Below are positions 51,053 to 58,584 of a stretch of DNA of 64,000 bases, in pieces. Numbering within the stretch: the first letter of the stretch is position 1; every line of letters begins with the position of its first letter. The DNA lies in contig DGTK01000016.1 of NCBI GenBank assembly GCA_002393735.1, positions 145,088-209,087 on the forward strand, in the 5' to 3' direction. Source of the stretch: Lachnospiraceae bacterium UBA4338. GTDB lineage: Bacteria > Bacillota > Clostridia > Lachnospirales > Lachnospiraceae. The position numbers and the translations under genes were made by a program. The notes under the pieces were generated by a model that did not search any database, was not told the origin of the DNA, and saw only the letters and a program-made list of their open reading frames with translations.

Positions 51053-52111
51053 ATGTCTTACGAAGCTAATGTACGCAAGGTTGTTCCTTATGTTCCGGGA
51101 GAGCAGCCTAAGGTTACAAATCTTATTAAACTTAATACCAATGAGAATCCTTATCCACCATCACCATTGGTGCTTAAGGCTCTTAAGGATATGGAAGAAA
51201 AAATAGAAAGACTAAAATTATATCCTGATCCTACATGTGAAAAATTAATTGATGCAATAGCAAAGGCATATAAAGTAGATAAGGAAAAGATATTTGTGGG
51301 CGTCGGATCTGATGATGTTCTGGCCATGGCTTTTCTTGCATTCTTTAATTCAGATAAGCAGGTACTGTTTCCGGATATCACATATTCATTTTATGATGTG
51401 TGGGCTGACCTTTACAGAATTCCATATAAGCAGATTCCGCTTAAAAGTGATTTTACAATTGAGCCTTCAGATTATTTTATTGATAATGGCGGCGTTGTTA
51501 TAGCAAATCCAAATGCACCTACAGGAGAAGCACTGGCGCTTGACAAGGTTGAAGAGATAATAAAGAACAATCCTGACGTGGTTGTAATTGTGGATGAGGC
51601 ATATGTGGATTTTGGCGGAGTGAGCGTGCTTCCATTAATAGAAAGGTACGAGAATCTTCTGGTGGTACAGACATTCTCCAAGTCCCGTTCAATGGCCGGC
51701 ATGAGAATAGGTTATGCCTTTGGTAATCCAAAACTCATTAAGTATTTATCTGATGTTAAGTTTTCATTTAATTCATATACAATGAATGCCACATCGCTTG
51801 AACTTGGCGCAGCAGCAGTATCAGATAAGGAATATTTTGACAAGACCAGAAATATGGTAATAAAGACAAGGGAGTGGACCAAGGGTGAACTTAAGAGATT
51901 AGGTTTTACTTTTGCAGATTCCAAAACCAATTTTATTTTCGCTAAGTCTGATAAATTGCCGGGGAAGGTGATTTTTGATGAGCTAAGAGCGAGAAATATC
52001 ATTGTAAGAAGATGGGATAAGGAAAGAATAAATGATTATCTTCGAATCTCCATCGGAACAGATGAAGAGATGCAGGAATTAATTAAAGCCCTGGAAGAAA
52101 TACTTAAGTAG
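51053..52111 (+). CDS. hisC: histidinol-phosphate aminotransferase
   Basis: A PLP-dependent class I/II aminotransferase of 352 residues that makes histidinol phosphate from imidazole-acetol phosphate. It has VPYVPGEQPK, KLNTNENPYPPSP, LYPDPTCEKL, GVGSDDVL, NPNAPTG, VDEAYVDFGG and the PLP-lysine motif TFSKSRSMAGMRIGYAF, followed by RISIGT near the C-terminus. No other his genes are adjacent; stand-alone hisC copies can also act on aromatic substrates, so a broader aminotransferase role is possible. It is the first of a run of same-strand genes to dapF. Confidence 0.93.
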   Translation: MSYEANVRKVVPYVPGEQPKVTNLIKLNTNENPYPPSPLVLKALKDMEEKIERLKLYPDPTCEKLIDAIAKAYKVDKEKIFVGVGSDDVLAMAFLAFFNSDKQVLFPDITYSFYDVWADLYRIPYKQIPLKSDFTIEPSDYFIDNGGVVIANPNAPTGEALALDKVEEIIKNNPDVVVIVDEAYVDFGGVSVLPLIERYENLLVVQTFSKSRSMAGMRIGYAFGNPKLIKYLSDVKFSFNSYTMNATSLELGAAAVSDKEYFDKTRNMVIKTREWTKGELKRLGFTFADSKTNFIFAKSDKLPGKVIFDELRARNIIVRRWDKERINDYLRISIGTDEEMQELIKALEEILK

Positions 52112-52124
52112 AGAGGAAAGTAAA

Positions 52125-52616
52125 GTGTTAAATTATTTATATATATTTTTTATAGCAATGGTTCCGCTGATTGAACTTAGAGGAGCGATTCCGGTTGCCT
52201 ATGTTTTTAAAGCCAACAATCCTGAATTTAATTTGATACTGGCTTATATCGTTATAACATTAGGTAATATGGTTCCTGTTCCGATTATTTATTTCTTTGC
52301 AAGAAAGGTTCTTGAATGGGGTAAGGATAAACCGGTTATCGGTAAGTTCTTTACATTCTGTTTAAGAAAGGGAGAAAAGGGCGGACAGAAACTTCAGGAA
52401 AAGGCAGGAAGAGGTTTGTTCCTTGCCCTGGCTCTTTTCGTAGGTATTCCGCTTCCCGGTACAGGCGCATGGACCGGAACACTTGCTGCAAGTATTCTGG
52501 ATATGGGATTTAAGAAAAGTGTACTGGCAGTTATAACCGGTGTTGCCATTGCAAGTTTGATTATAGGTCTTCTTTGTACATTAGGCCTTGGCGCATGGAT
52601 AGGAATTACAGCATAA
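52125..52616 (+). CDS. small multi-drug export family membrane protein (COG2426-like)
   Basis: A 163-residue membrane protein with about four helices, starting with GTG at 52125 after GAGGAAAG. It has the family motifs MVPLIELRGAIPVAY at the N-terminus, ITLGNMVPVPIIYFFARKVL, and FVGIPLPGTGAWTG with GLLCTLGLGAW at the end. This matches the family named small multi-drug export proteins; the name is historic and the real substrate is unknown. It lies 13 bases after hisC and 3 bases before a methyltransferase, and is probably co-transcribed with them. Confidence 0.87.
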   Translation: MLNYLYIFFIAMVPLIELRGAIPVAYVFKANNPEFNLILAYIVITLGNMVPVPIIYFFARKVLEWGKDKPVIGKFFTFCLRKGEKGGQKLQEKAGRGLFLALALFVGIPLPGTGAWTGTLAASILDMGFKKSVLAVITGVAIASLIIGLLCTLGLGAWIGITA

Positions 52617-52619
52617 TAT

Positions 52620-53384
52620 ATGGAAATATATGGTAAGTTTGCAAATATATATGATTCGATTATGACAGAGGTTCCATATGATGAATGGCTTGAAATCATA
52701 CTGGAAATATTAAAAGAGAATGAGATTAATGATGGAATAGTTGCAGACATCGCCTGCGGCAGTGGTGAGATGACCATCAGGATGGCTGATAAAGGCTATG
52801 ACATGATAGGTCTTGATATGTCCCCTGCCATGTTAGAGCGAGCAAGGGAAAAAAGCACCGGGCGCGACATTCTCTACATCTGCCAGGATATGAGAGAGAT
52901 GGAATTCTATGGCACTATAAGAGCGGCCATATGTATGTTTGATTCCATTAATTATCTGACCGAATATGAGGATCTGGTTCAGACCTTTAAACTGGTTAAT
53001 AATTATCTTGATATTGAGGGCTTGTGGATTTTTGATTTTAATACAATTCACAAATACAGAATGTCAGGGGAAGAATCAACAATTGCTGAAGATGATGAGG
53101 AAATAAGTTTCATCTGGAATGATACATTTTATGAAGAAGATGATATTAATGAAATAGATATCACATTTTTCGTAAAACAGGAAAATGGTCTTTATGAAAG
53201 ATTTAATGAGTGTCATATACAAAGAGGATATGATTTAGAGACCATGAAAGCAGCCATAGAGGAAAGCGGGCTTATATTTGTAAAGGCAATTGATGCAAAT
53301 ACGAAAAAAGAAGCTGATGACAATTCGGAACGCATTATTATGGTTGCAAGAGAAAATGGAAAAAAGGAAAGATATGCCAAGTAG
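52620..53384 (+). CDS. class I SAM-dependent methyltransferase
   Basis: A 254-residue methyltransferase of the UbiE/COG2226-like group. It begins YGKFANIYDSIMTEVPYDEW, has SAM motif I VADIACGSGEMT (about 42-53), the acidic loop IGLDMSPAML and motif MFDSINYLTEYEDL, typical of small-molecule methyltransferases with an acidic beta-rich insert (residues 150-205). The substrate is unknown. The ATG is 3 bases after the previous stop and lacks a strong ribosome binding site, so coupling is likely. hslO begins 14 bases later. Confidence 0.88.
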   Translation: MEIYGKFANIYDSIMTEVPYDEWLEIILEILKENEINDGIVADIACGSGEMTIRMADKGYDMIGLDMSPAMLERAREKSTGRDILYICQDMREMEFYGTIRAAICMFDSINYLTEYEDLVQTFKLVNNYLDIEGLWIFDFNTIHKYRMSGEESTIAEDDEEISFIWNDTFYEEDDINEIDITFFVKQENGLYERFNECHIQRGYDLETMKAAIEESGLIFVKAIDANTKKEADDNSERIIMVARENGKKERYAK

Positions 53385-53398
53385 CATGGGATAAAGAT

Positions 53399-54271
53399 AT
53401 GGACAGTATGATAAGAGCTACAGCTAATGATGCCATGGTGAGAGTTTTTGCAGCCATGACGACAGATTTGGTTGAAGAAGCAAGACAAAGACACAATACA
53501 TCACCGGTTGCAACGGCGGCCCTTGGAAGATTACTGACTGCCGGAGCAATGATGGGATGGATGAATAAAGGTGACAAGGATATTCTTACTCTTTTAATTA
53601 AAGGTGAAGGTCCGATTAATGGAATCACAGTTACTGCTGATTCCCATGGTACAGTAAAGGGATATGTTAATAATCCAAACGTGATTATACCTGCTAAAAG
53701 CAATGGAAAACTTGATGTGTCAGGTTCCATTATGCCGGGAACATTGGATGTAATTATGGACCTGGGACTTAAAGAGCCTTATGCAAGTCATATAGATTTA
53801 ATATCAGGTGAGATAGCAGAAGATTTAACATATTATTATGCATCTTCATGTCAGATACCTTCATCTGTGGGACTTGGAGTATTACTTAATAAGGAAAATA
53901 CCATCAGATGCGCCGGTGGTTTTATCATTCAGCTTATGCCTTTTGCAACGGAGGAATGCATAAGTAAGATAGAAAAGAATCTGGCGAATATCCCAAGCGT
54001 TACACAGATTCTGAAAGAAGCAGATTCACCGAAGGCATTAATCGATATTCTGTGTGAGGGAATGGATGTAGAGATAAATGATACCATTACTCCTAAGTTT
54101 AAGTGCGACTGCTCAAAGGAAAGAGTTACCAAGGCTTTGGTTAGTATCGGTAAGGCCGAGATAAACAGAATGATGGAAGAAGAAAATGGCGCAGAACTTG
54201 TTTGTCAGTTTTGTAATACAAAATACAGATTTACAGAATCGGAACTCAGGAATATAAGAGACAGTCTGTAA
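53399..54271 (+). CDS. hslO: redox-regulated chaperone Hsp33
   Basis: A holdase chaperone of 290 residues activated by oxidation. The N-terminal domain has the typical RATANDAMVRVFAA start, SPVATAALGRLLTAGAMMG, and KGEGPINGITVTADSHGTVKGYV. The zinc and redox switch is intact: C236 and C238 in CDC, and C269 and C272 in CQFC, the family CxC...CxxC pattern. Under oxidative stress these cysteines release zinc and the protein binds unfolding clients. It is followed by nadE; gap about 30 bases. Confidence 0.96.
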   Translation: MDSMIRATANDAMVRVFAAMTTDLVEEARQRHNTSPVATAALGRLLTAGAMMGWMNKGDKDILTLLIKGEGPINGITVTADSHGTVKGYVNNPNVIIPAKSNGKLDVSGSIMPGTLDVIMDLGLKEPYASHIDLISGEIAEDLTYYYASSCQIPSSVGLGVLLNKENTIRCAGGFIIQLMPFATEECISKIEKNLANIPSVTQILKEADSPKALIDILCEGMDVEINDTITPKFKCDCSKERVTKALVSIGKAEINRMMEEENGAELVCQFCNTKYRFTESELRNIRDSL

Positions 54272-54300
54272 ATGTGGTTATAACCACAAAAGGAGGCAGT

Positions 54301-56208
54301 ATGGTAGACGGTTACGTTAGAATTGCAAATCTTGTTAATGATGTAAGAGTCGCAGATGTGGATTATAATGCGAAGAACATTATCTCCATGATACGTAAGG
54401 CTTATGAAGAAGGTGCAAGAGTAATTAATTTCCCGGCACTTTCTCTTACGGGAATTACCATAGGAGATTTGGTGTGGCAGCAGAGCCTTCTTGAAAAATG
54501 TAAGGAAGCTCTTAAGACAATATCCGATGAAACCAAAGATATTTATGCAGTATATACAGTGGGTATGCCTTATGTGGTTGATGAATTATTGTATAATGTA
54601 GTAGTTGTCATGAACGCCGGGGATGTTCTTGCCATTGTTCCTCAAAGCAGTGCTTTGGATAAGGCGGATGAGAATCTTGGCAGGTATTTTGCCATATATA
54701 CTGGAGAAAATATCGAGAAGAACAGTCCTGTTGATGAAGATGAAATTTGTATTTTCGGCAACGAGGTTATTGTATCCACAGAAGATATGAAGGAATTAAG
54801 ACTTGGATATGTGGTTGGCGAAGATTATCTTGATATGGACAGCCTTAGTACATCACTGGTACTTGAAGGAGCCACAATAATTAACTGTATCGGTACAAGA
54901 TGCAATCTAATCGGCAGAGATAAGCTTAATGAGAATTACTTATCTGCCACATCCCACAGGGATTTATGTGTATACAGTTATGTAACACCGGGTCTTGGTG
55001 AATCATCAACCAATGTTTCATATAAAGGCTCAACATATGTTTATGAATTAGGCGGATGTGTAAAAGAAGAAAAGGGAATTGAGGGTCAGATTTCTATTGC
55101 GGATGTTGATGTAAGAAGAGTACTTAATTACAGACATAAGAAGATTCAGAGCACCACCTCTGAGTATGATTATGTTCTGGCGGAAATTGATACTTTGATA
55201 CTTGATCTTACAAGACATATTCCCAAATCGCATTTTATTCCCGAAGATGAAGAGGAACTTAATAACAGATGTGCCATGGCTATTGATATTGCATCAGATG
55301 GCCTTGTTACAAGATTAAAAGCAATCAATCAGGATAAGGTTGTGCTTGGACTTTCAGGTGGTCTTGATTCCACACTGGCCCTTCTTGTGTGCATTGAAGC
55401 CATGAAGAAGATGAAGAAGAAAAACAGCAATATCTTCGCAATCACAATGCCGGGTATGGGAACATCTGACAGAACCTATGATAATGCATGCAGTCTTGCC
55501 AAAGAGACCAAGTGCACATTAAGAGAGATTAGTATCAAGAATGCTGTAACCGGGCATTTTAAGGATATTAATAAAGACCCTAAGGTTAAGGATGTAACAT
55601 ACGAGAACGCTCAGGCAAGAGAGAGAGCACAGATTCTTATGGATGTTGCCAATATGGAAGGTGCTCTTCAGATAGGTACAGGCGATATGTCTGAACTGGC
55701 ACTTGGCTGGTGTACCTACGGCGGTGACCAGATGTGCATGTATGGCGTCAATGGTTCAATTCCTAAGACCATGATGCAAAAAATAGTTACATATTATGCC
55801 AATAATACCACTAAGAAGGTGGGTAAGATTCTTATGGATATAGTTGATACTCCTATTTCTCCTGAACTTATTCCGGGCACAAAGGGTGTTATCAGGCAAA
55901 AAACTGAAGATATCGTGGGACCTTATGAACTGCATGATTTTTACCTTTATTATGTGCTTCATGAGAATTTCACACCTGGCAAAATCCTTAGACTCGCAGA
56001 AATTGCCTTTAAGGATGAGTATGACAGGCAGACACTTAAGAAGTGGCTTAAGAATTTTTATAAGAGATTTATCACTCAGCAGTTTAAGAGAAGTTGTATG
56101 GCAGACGGGGTCAAAATCGGCACCATGTCTCTTTCTCCAAGAGGAGACCTTAATATGCCATCAGATGCCAGCATAAGTCTTTATATGGATGAAATAGATA
56201 ATTTATAG
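54301..56208 (+). CDS. nadE: NAD+ synthetase with a degenerate glutaminase domain
   Basis: A 635-residue two-domain NAD+ synthetase. The C-terminal synthetase half looks complete: the ATP loop SGGLDS at 352-357, GTGDMSELALGW, GGDQMCMYGVN and SPRGDLNMPSD. The N-terminal nitrilase-fold half aligns along its length with glutamine-dependent NadE, but the Glu-Lys-Cys triad known from Mycobacterium tuberculosis (E52, K121, C176) is replaced here by A46 (FPALSLTG), Q115 (VPQSS) and G173 (VVGEDY). It should therefore not hydrolyse glutamine and would use free ammonia. The ATG at 54301 is preferred over the GTG at 54274 because AGGAGG lies directly upstream. Confidence 0.93.
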   Translation: MVDGYVRIANLVNDVRVADVDYNAKNIISMIRKAYEEGARVINFPALSLTGITIGDLVWQQSLLEKCKEALKTISDETKDIYAVYTVGMPYVVDELLYNVVVVMNAGDVLAIVPQSSALDKADENLGRYFAIYTGENIEKNSPVDEDEICIFGNEVIVSTEDMKELRLGYVVGEDYLDMDSLSTSLVLEGATIINCIGTRCNLIGRDKLNENYLSATSHRDLCVYSYVTPGLGESSTNVSYKGSTYVYELGGCVKEEKGIEGQISIADVDVRRVLNYRHKKIQSTTSEYDYVLAEIDTLILDLTRHIPKSHFIPEDEEELNNRCAMAIDIASDGLVTRLKAINQDKVVLGLSGGLDSTLALLVCIEAMKKMKKKNSNIFAITMPGMGTSDRTYDNACSLAKETKCTLREISIKNAVTGHFKDINKDPKVKDVTYENAQARERAQILMDVANMEGALQIGTGDMSELALGWCTYGGDQMCMYGVNGSIPKTMMQKIVTYYANNTTKKVGKILMDIVDTPISPELIPGTKGVIRQKTEDIVGPYELHDFYLYYVLHENFTPGKILRLAEIAFKDEYDRQTLKKWLKNFYKRFITQQFKRSCMADGVKIGTMSLSPRGDLNMPSDASISLYMDEIDNL

Positions 56209-56217
56209 GAGATACAA

Positions 56218-57060
56218 ATGAAATTTGTTAAAATGCACGGCTGTGGTAATGACTATGTTTATATAGAAACCATTACCCAGAAGGTTGAAGATAAAGCAGG
56301 TATTGTTAAATGGCTTTCCAACAGGCATTTTGGAATCGGCTCTGATGGTGTGATTTATATCAATGAGATTGAGGGCGCTGATTTTGAAATGGAGATGTAT
56401 AATGCAGATGGTTCAAGAAGCCAGATGTGTGGCAATGGAATCAGATGCGTTGGTAAGTTTGTATATGATTACGGCTTTACAGATAAGACAACCATTGATG
56501 TAATAAGCTTCGGGCAGAAGAAGGTTCTTGAACTTAATGTGGAAGACGGCGAAGTAAAGAGTGTTAAGGTTAATATGGGCTCGCCTATTCTTACACCTAA
56601 AGAAGTTCCTGTGGCAGGATATGACAATATGGAAAAGGTTGTCAGTGAAACACTTAAAATCATGGATAAGGAATTTAAGTTTACTGCAGTTTCCATGGGT
56701 AATCCTCATGCGGTTATTTTTGTAGATGAGATTACAGATGAGCTGGTATTTGATTATGGTTCAAAGATAGAGGTGTGCGATGTTTTCCCGGAAAGAACCA
56801 ATGTGGAATTTGTTCAGGTTGTGGACAACAATCATGTGAATATGAGAGTCTGGGAAAGAGGAACCGGAGAGACACTTTGCTGCGGTACAGGATGCTGTGC
56901 TACGGCTGTGGCAGCAATACTTAATAAGCTTACGGATGATACCGTATTTGTTAAGACTCCCGGCGGAGAACTTGAAATTACCTGGGACAGAGCAGAAAAC
57001 CTTGTATTTATGACGGGTCCGGCTGAAACTGTTTATGAAGGAAATATTTTTATAAAATAA
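56218..57060 (+). CDS. dapF: diaminopimelate epimerase
   Basis: Converts LL- to meso-diaminopimelate for lysine and peptidoglycan synthesis. The 280-residue protein is of family length and has KMHGCGNDYVYI at the N-terminus, NADGSRSQMCGNGIRC with the first catalytic cysteine C71, AVSMGNPHAVIF, and GTGETLCCGTGCCATAVA with the second catalytic cysteine C222. GGAG lies before the ATG. It suggests a meso-DAP type wall. It is the last gene of the hisC-dapF run; the ECF sigma gene begins after a 70-base gap containing an inverted repeat. Confidence 0.96.
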   Translation: MKFVKMHGCGNDYVYIETITQKVEDKAGIVKWLSNRHFGIGSDGVIYINEIEGADFEMEMYNADGSRSQMCGNGIRCVGKFVYDYGFTDKTTIDVISFGQKKVLELNVEDGEVKSVKVNMGSPILTPKEVPVAGYDNMEKVVSETLKIMDKEFKFTAVSMGNPHAVIFVDEITDELVFDYGSKIEVCDVFPERTNVEFVQVVDNNHVNMRVWERGTGETLCCGTGCCATAVAAILNKLTDDTVFVKTPGGELEITWDRAENLVFMTGPAETVYEGNIFIK

Positions 57061-57080
57061 TCCATAAATTTTTGATTTTG

Positions 57081-57116
57081 GAACGTATATTACATAGACT
57101 AAAGTAATATATGTTC
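57081..57116. repeat. 13-bp imperfect inverted repeat upstream of the ECF sigma gene
   Basis: GAACGTATATTAC (57081-57093) and GTAATATATGTTC (57104-57116) match at 12 of 13 positions, around a 10-base spacer. There is no T-run, so it is more likely an operator or promoter-embedded site than a terminator. The left arm includes GGAAC, the -35 core seen in many ECF promoters, but no matching -10 is seen. Confidence 0.5.
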
Positions 57117-57130
57117 GGAAAGGACATATA

Positions 57131-57655
57131 GTGGAACAAAGCCGTTTCGCCGATTGCGTTAAGAAAATGCAGTCCGGTGACAGAGAAGGACTTAAAATCA
57201 TATATGAAGAATATGTAGGCTATATCTACACTGTAGTTTACGGTATTCTGCCTTCGAAGGAAGATGCGGAAGATGTGACATCGGAGTTTTTTATCCACCT
57301 TTGGGATATTAAGGATAGGATAAAAACAGAAGATGCCCATAAAGCATTTCTTGTTACGGTGGCCAGAAACATGGCTCTGGACTTCTACAGAAAGAACAGG
57401 GCGAAAGAGTATCTGGATGAAGAAATGGCCGAAGAACCTTCCGGGGAAAATATAGAGAATGATGTTATAGCGGATGTCTCACTGAAGGAAGCATTACTTA
57501 GTCTGAAAGAAGAGGAAAGGCAGGTAGTGTCAATGAAAATCCTATCTGAAATGACATTTGAAGAAATATCAAAGACTCTGAACTGTCCGATGGGTACAGT
57601 TACCTGGCGATACCAGAATGCAATTAAAAAACTAAGGAGGTATGGATATGAGTAA
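57131..57655 (+). CDS. ECF-type RNA polymerase sigma factor
   Basis: A 174-residue sigma factor with region 2 at about 20-90 (LKIIYEEYVGYIYTVVYGIL, EDAEDVTSEFFIHLWD, FLVTVARNMALDFYRKN) and region 4 at about 118-170 (LSLKEEERQVVSMKIL, MTFEEISKTLNCPMGTVTWR). It has no region 3, as usual for ECF factors. Start is GTG at 57131 with AAAGGA upstream. It overlaps by 14 bases with a membrane protein gene that has the sequence of an anti-sigma factor. It probably controls the downstream membrane cluster and itself; the inverted repeat at 57081-57116 lies in its promoter region. Confidence 0.93.
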   Translation: MEQSRFADCVKKMQSGDREGLKIIYEEYVGYIYTVVYGILPSKEDAEDVTSEFFIHLWDIKDRIKTEDAHKAFLVTVARNMALDFYRKNRAKEYLDEEMAEEPSGENIENDVIADVSLKEALLSLKEEERQVVSMKILSEMTFEEISKTLNCPMGTVTWRYQNAIKKLRRYGYE

Positions 57656-58556
57656 GAATCTTGAAGAAGAATACCTCCGTGAAATACAAAATGATGTTCC
57701 TGATTTATGGGGCAGAATTAATGCAGGTATTGATAAACTGGAGGAGAGTAAAGAAAAAGAGGAACCATCCAGGGTTACACCCATAAATGCTGAGGTTAAG
57801 CCTGAGGCAGATAATGCAAAGAAGCGTGGTAAAAAAAGAGGAGTGATAGCTCTGGTTTCAGTTTTATCTGCCGCAGCCATACTGTTTATAGTATTTGTGC
57901 CGGTTGCACTTCTTGGAATCGCTGTAATATTTGGCAACAATGCTAAATTTGGTAATGGCAGTGCTGAAATGAGTATGGCGGAGACTTCTGATTCAGCCAT
58001 GTATTATGAAGATGCTGCATCAGATGGTATGATGTATGAAGAGGAAATGGAAGAAGCCGAAGAGCCATATTATGAATATGGCAATAATATGGAAGATATG
58101 GATATGGCTGGAGCCGGAGAAGTTCAGGAATCGCTGGACTCGGACAATAAGATTGCAGCGTTAATCCAGGGTGACCAGGCGGGGGACATACCTAGAGAGT
58201 CAGAAGAAAACTATTCTGCAGCCATTCCTGAAGGTCAGGCTAAAGAAGAAATATCATATGTTAAAGGTGATCTTATAGCCGAAGATGTGCTTTTAAGAGT
58301 TGATATCGTAAGAAGCATAGATGGAATGAATGTAATGGAAGTTACAGTCTTAAAAGATTTTAAACCTGAGGCATTTTTTGCAACAGATGTTCACGCTGGT
58401 GAATGCATGATTGTAAAAAGCGATGATCAGAAACTATGGGATAGTTTTACTAATAAAATCCTTACATCCGATTCAGGAATTGTTTTAAAAGTAGACATGT
58501 ATGTGGATGAAAGCGGACTTAATGAATATCCATTAGTGTATTTAAAGTCAGAATAA
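57642..58556 (+). CDS. membrane-bound anti-sigma factor (probable)
   Basis: A 304-residue protein. The cytoplasmic N-terminus has LEEEYLREIQNDVPDLWGRINAGID, split here as EEYLREIQND and VPDLWGRINAGID, a short motif common at the start of Clostridia anti-sigma proteins. A basic stretch and one helix (about 67-98) follow. The external part is very acidic and rich in Met and Tyr (residues 105-165), with a small C-terminal domain of about 110 residues. No zinc-binding HxxxCxxC motif is seen. Partnership with the sigma factor is inferred from the 14-base overlap and the N-terminal motif; what it senses is unknown. Confidence 0.75.
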   Translation: MDMSKNLEEEYLREIQNDVPDLWGRINAGIDKLEESKEKEEPSRVTPINAEVKPEADNAKKRGKKRGVIALVSVLSAAAILFIVFVPVALLGIAVIFGNNAKFGNGSAEMSMAETSDSAMYYEDAASDGMMYEEEMEEAEEPYYEYGNNMEDMDMAGAGEVQESLDSDNKIAALIQGDQAGDIPRESEENYSAAIPEGQAKEEISYVKGDLIAEDVLLRVDIVRSIDGMNVMEVTVLKDFKPEAFFATDVHAGECMIVKSDDQKLWDSFTNKILTSDSGIVLKVDMYVDESGLNEYPLVYLKSE

Positions 58557-58584
58557 TTTAAATGTAAAAGGAAAAGGGAAGAAG

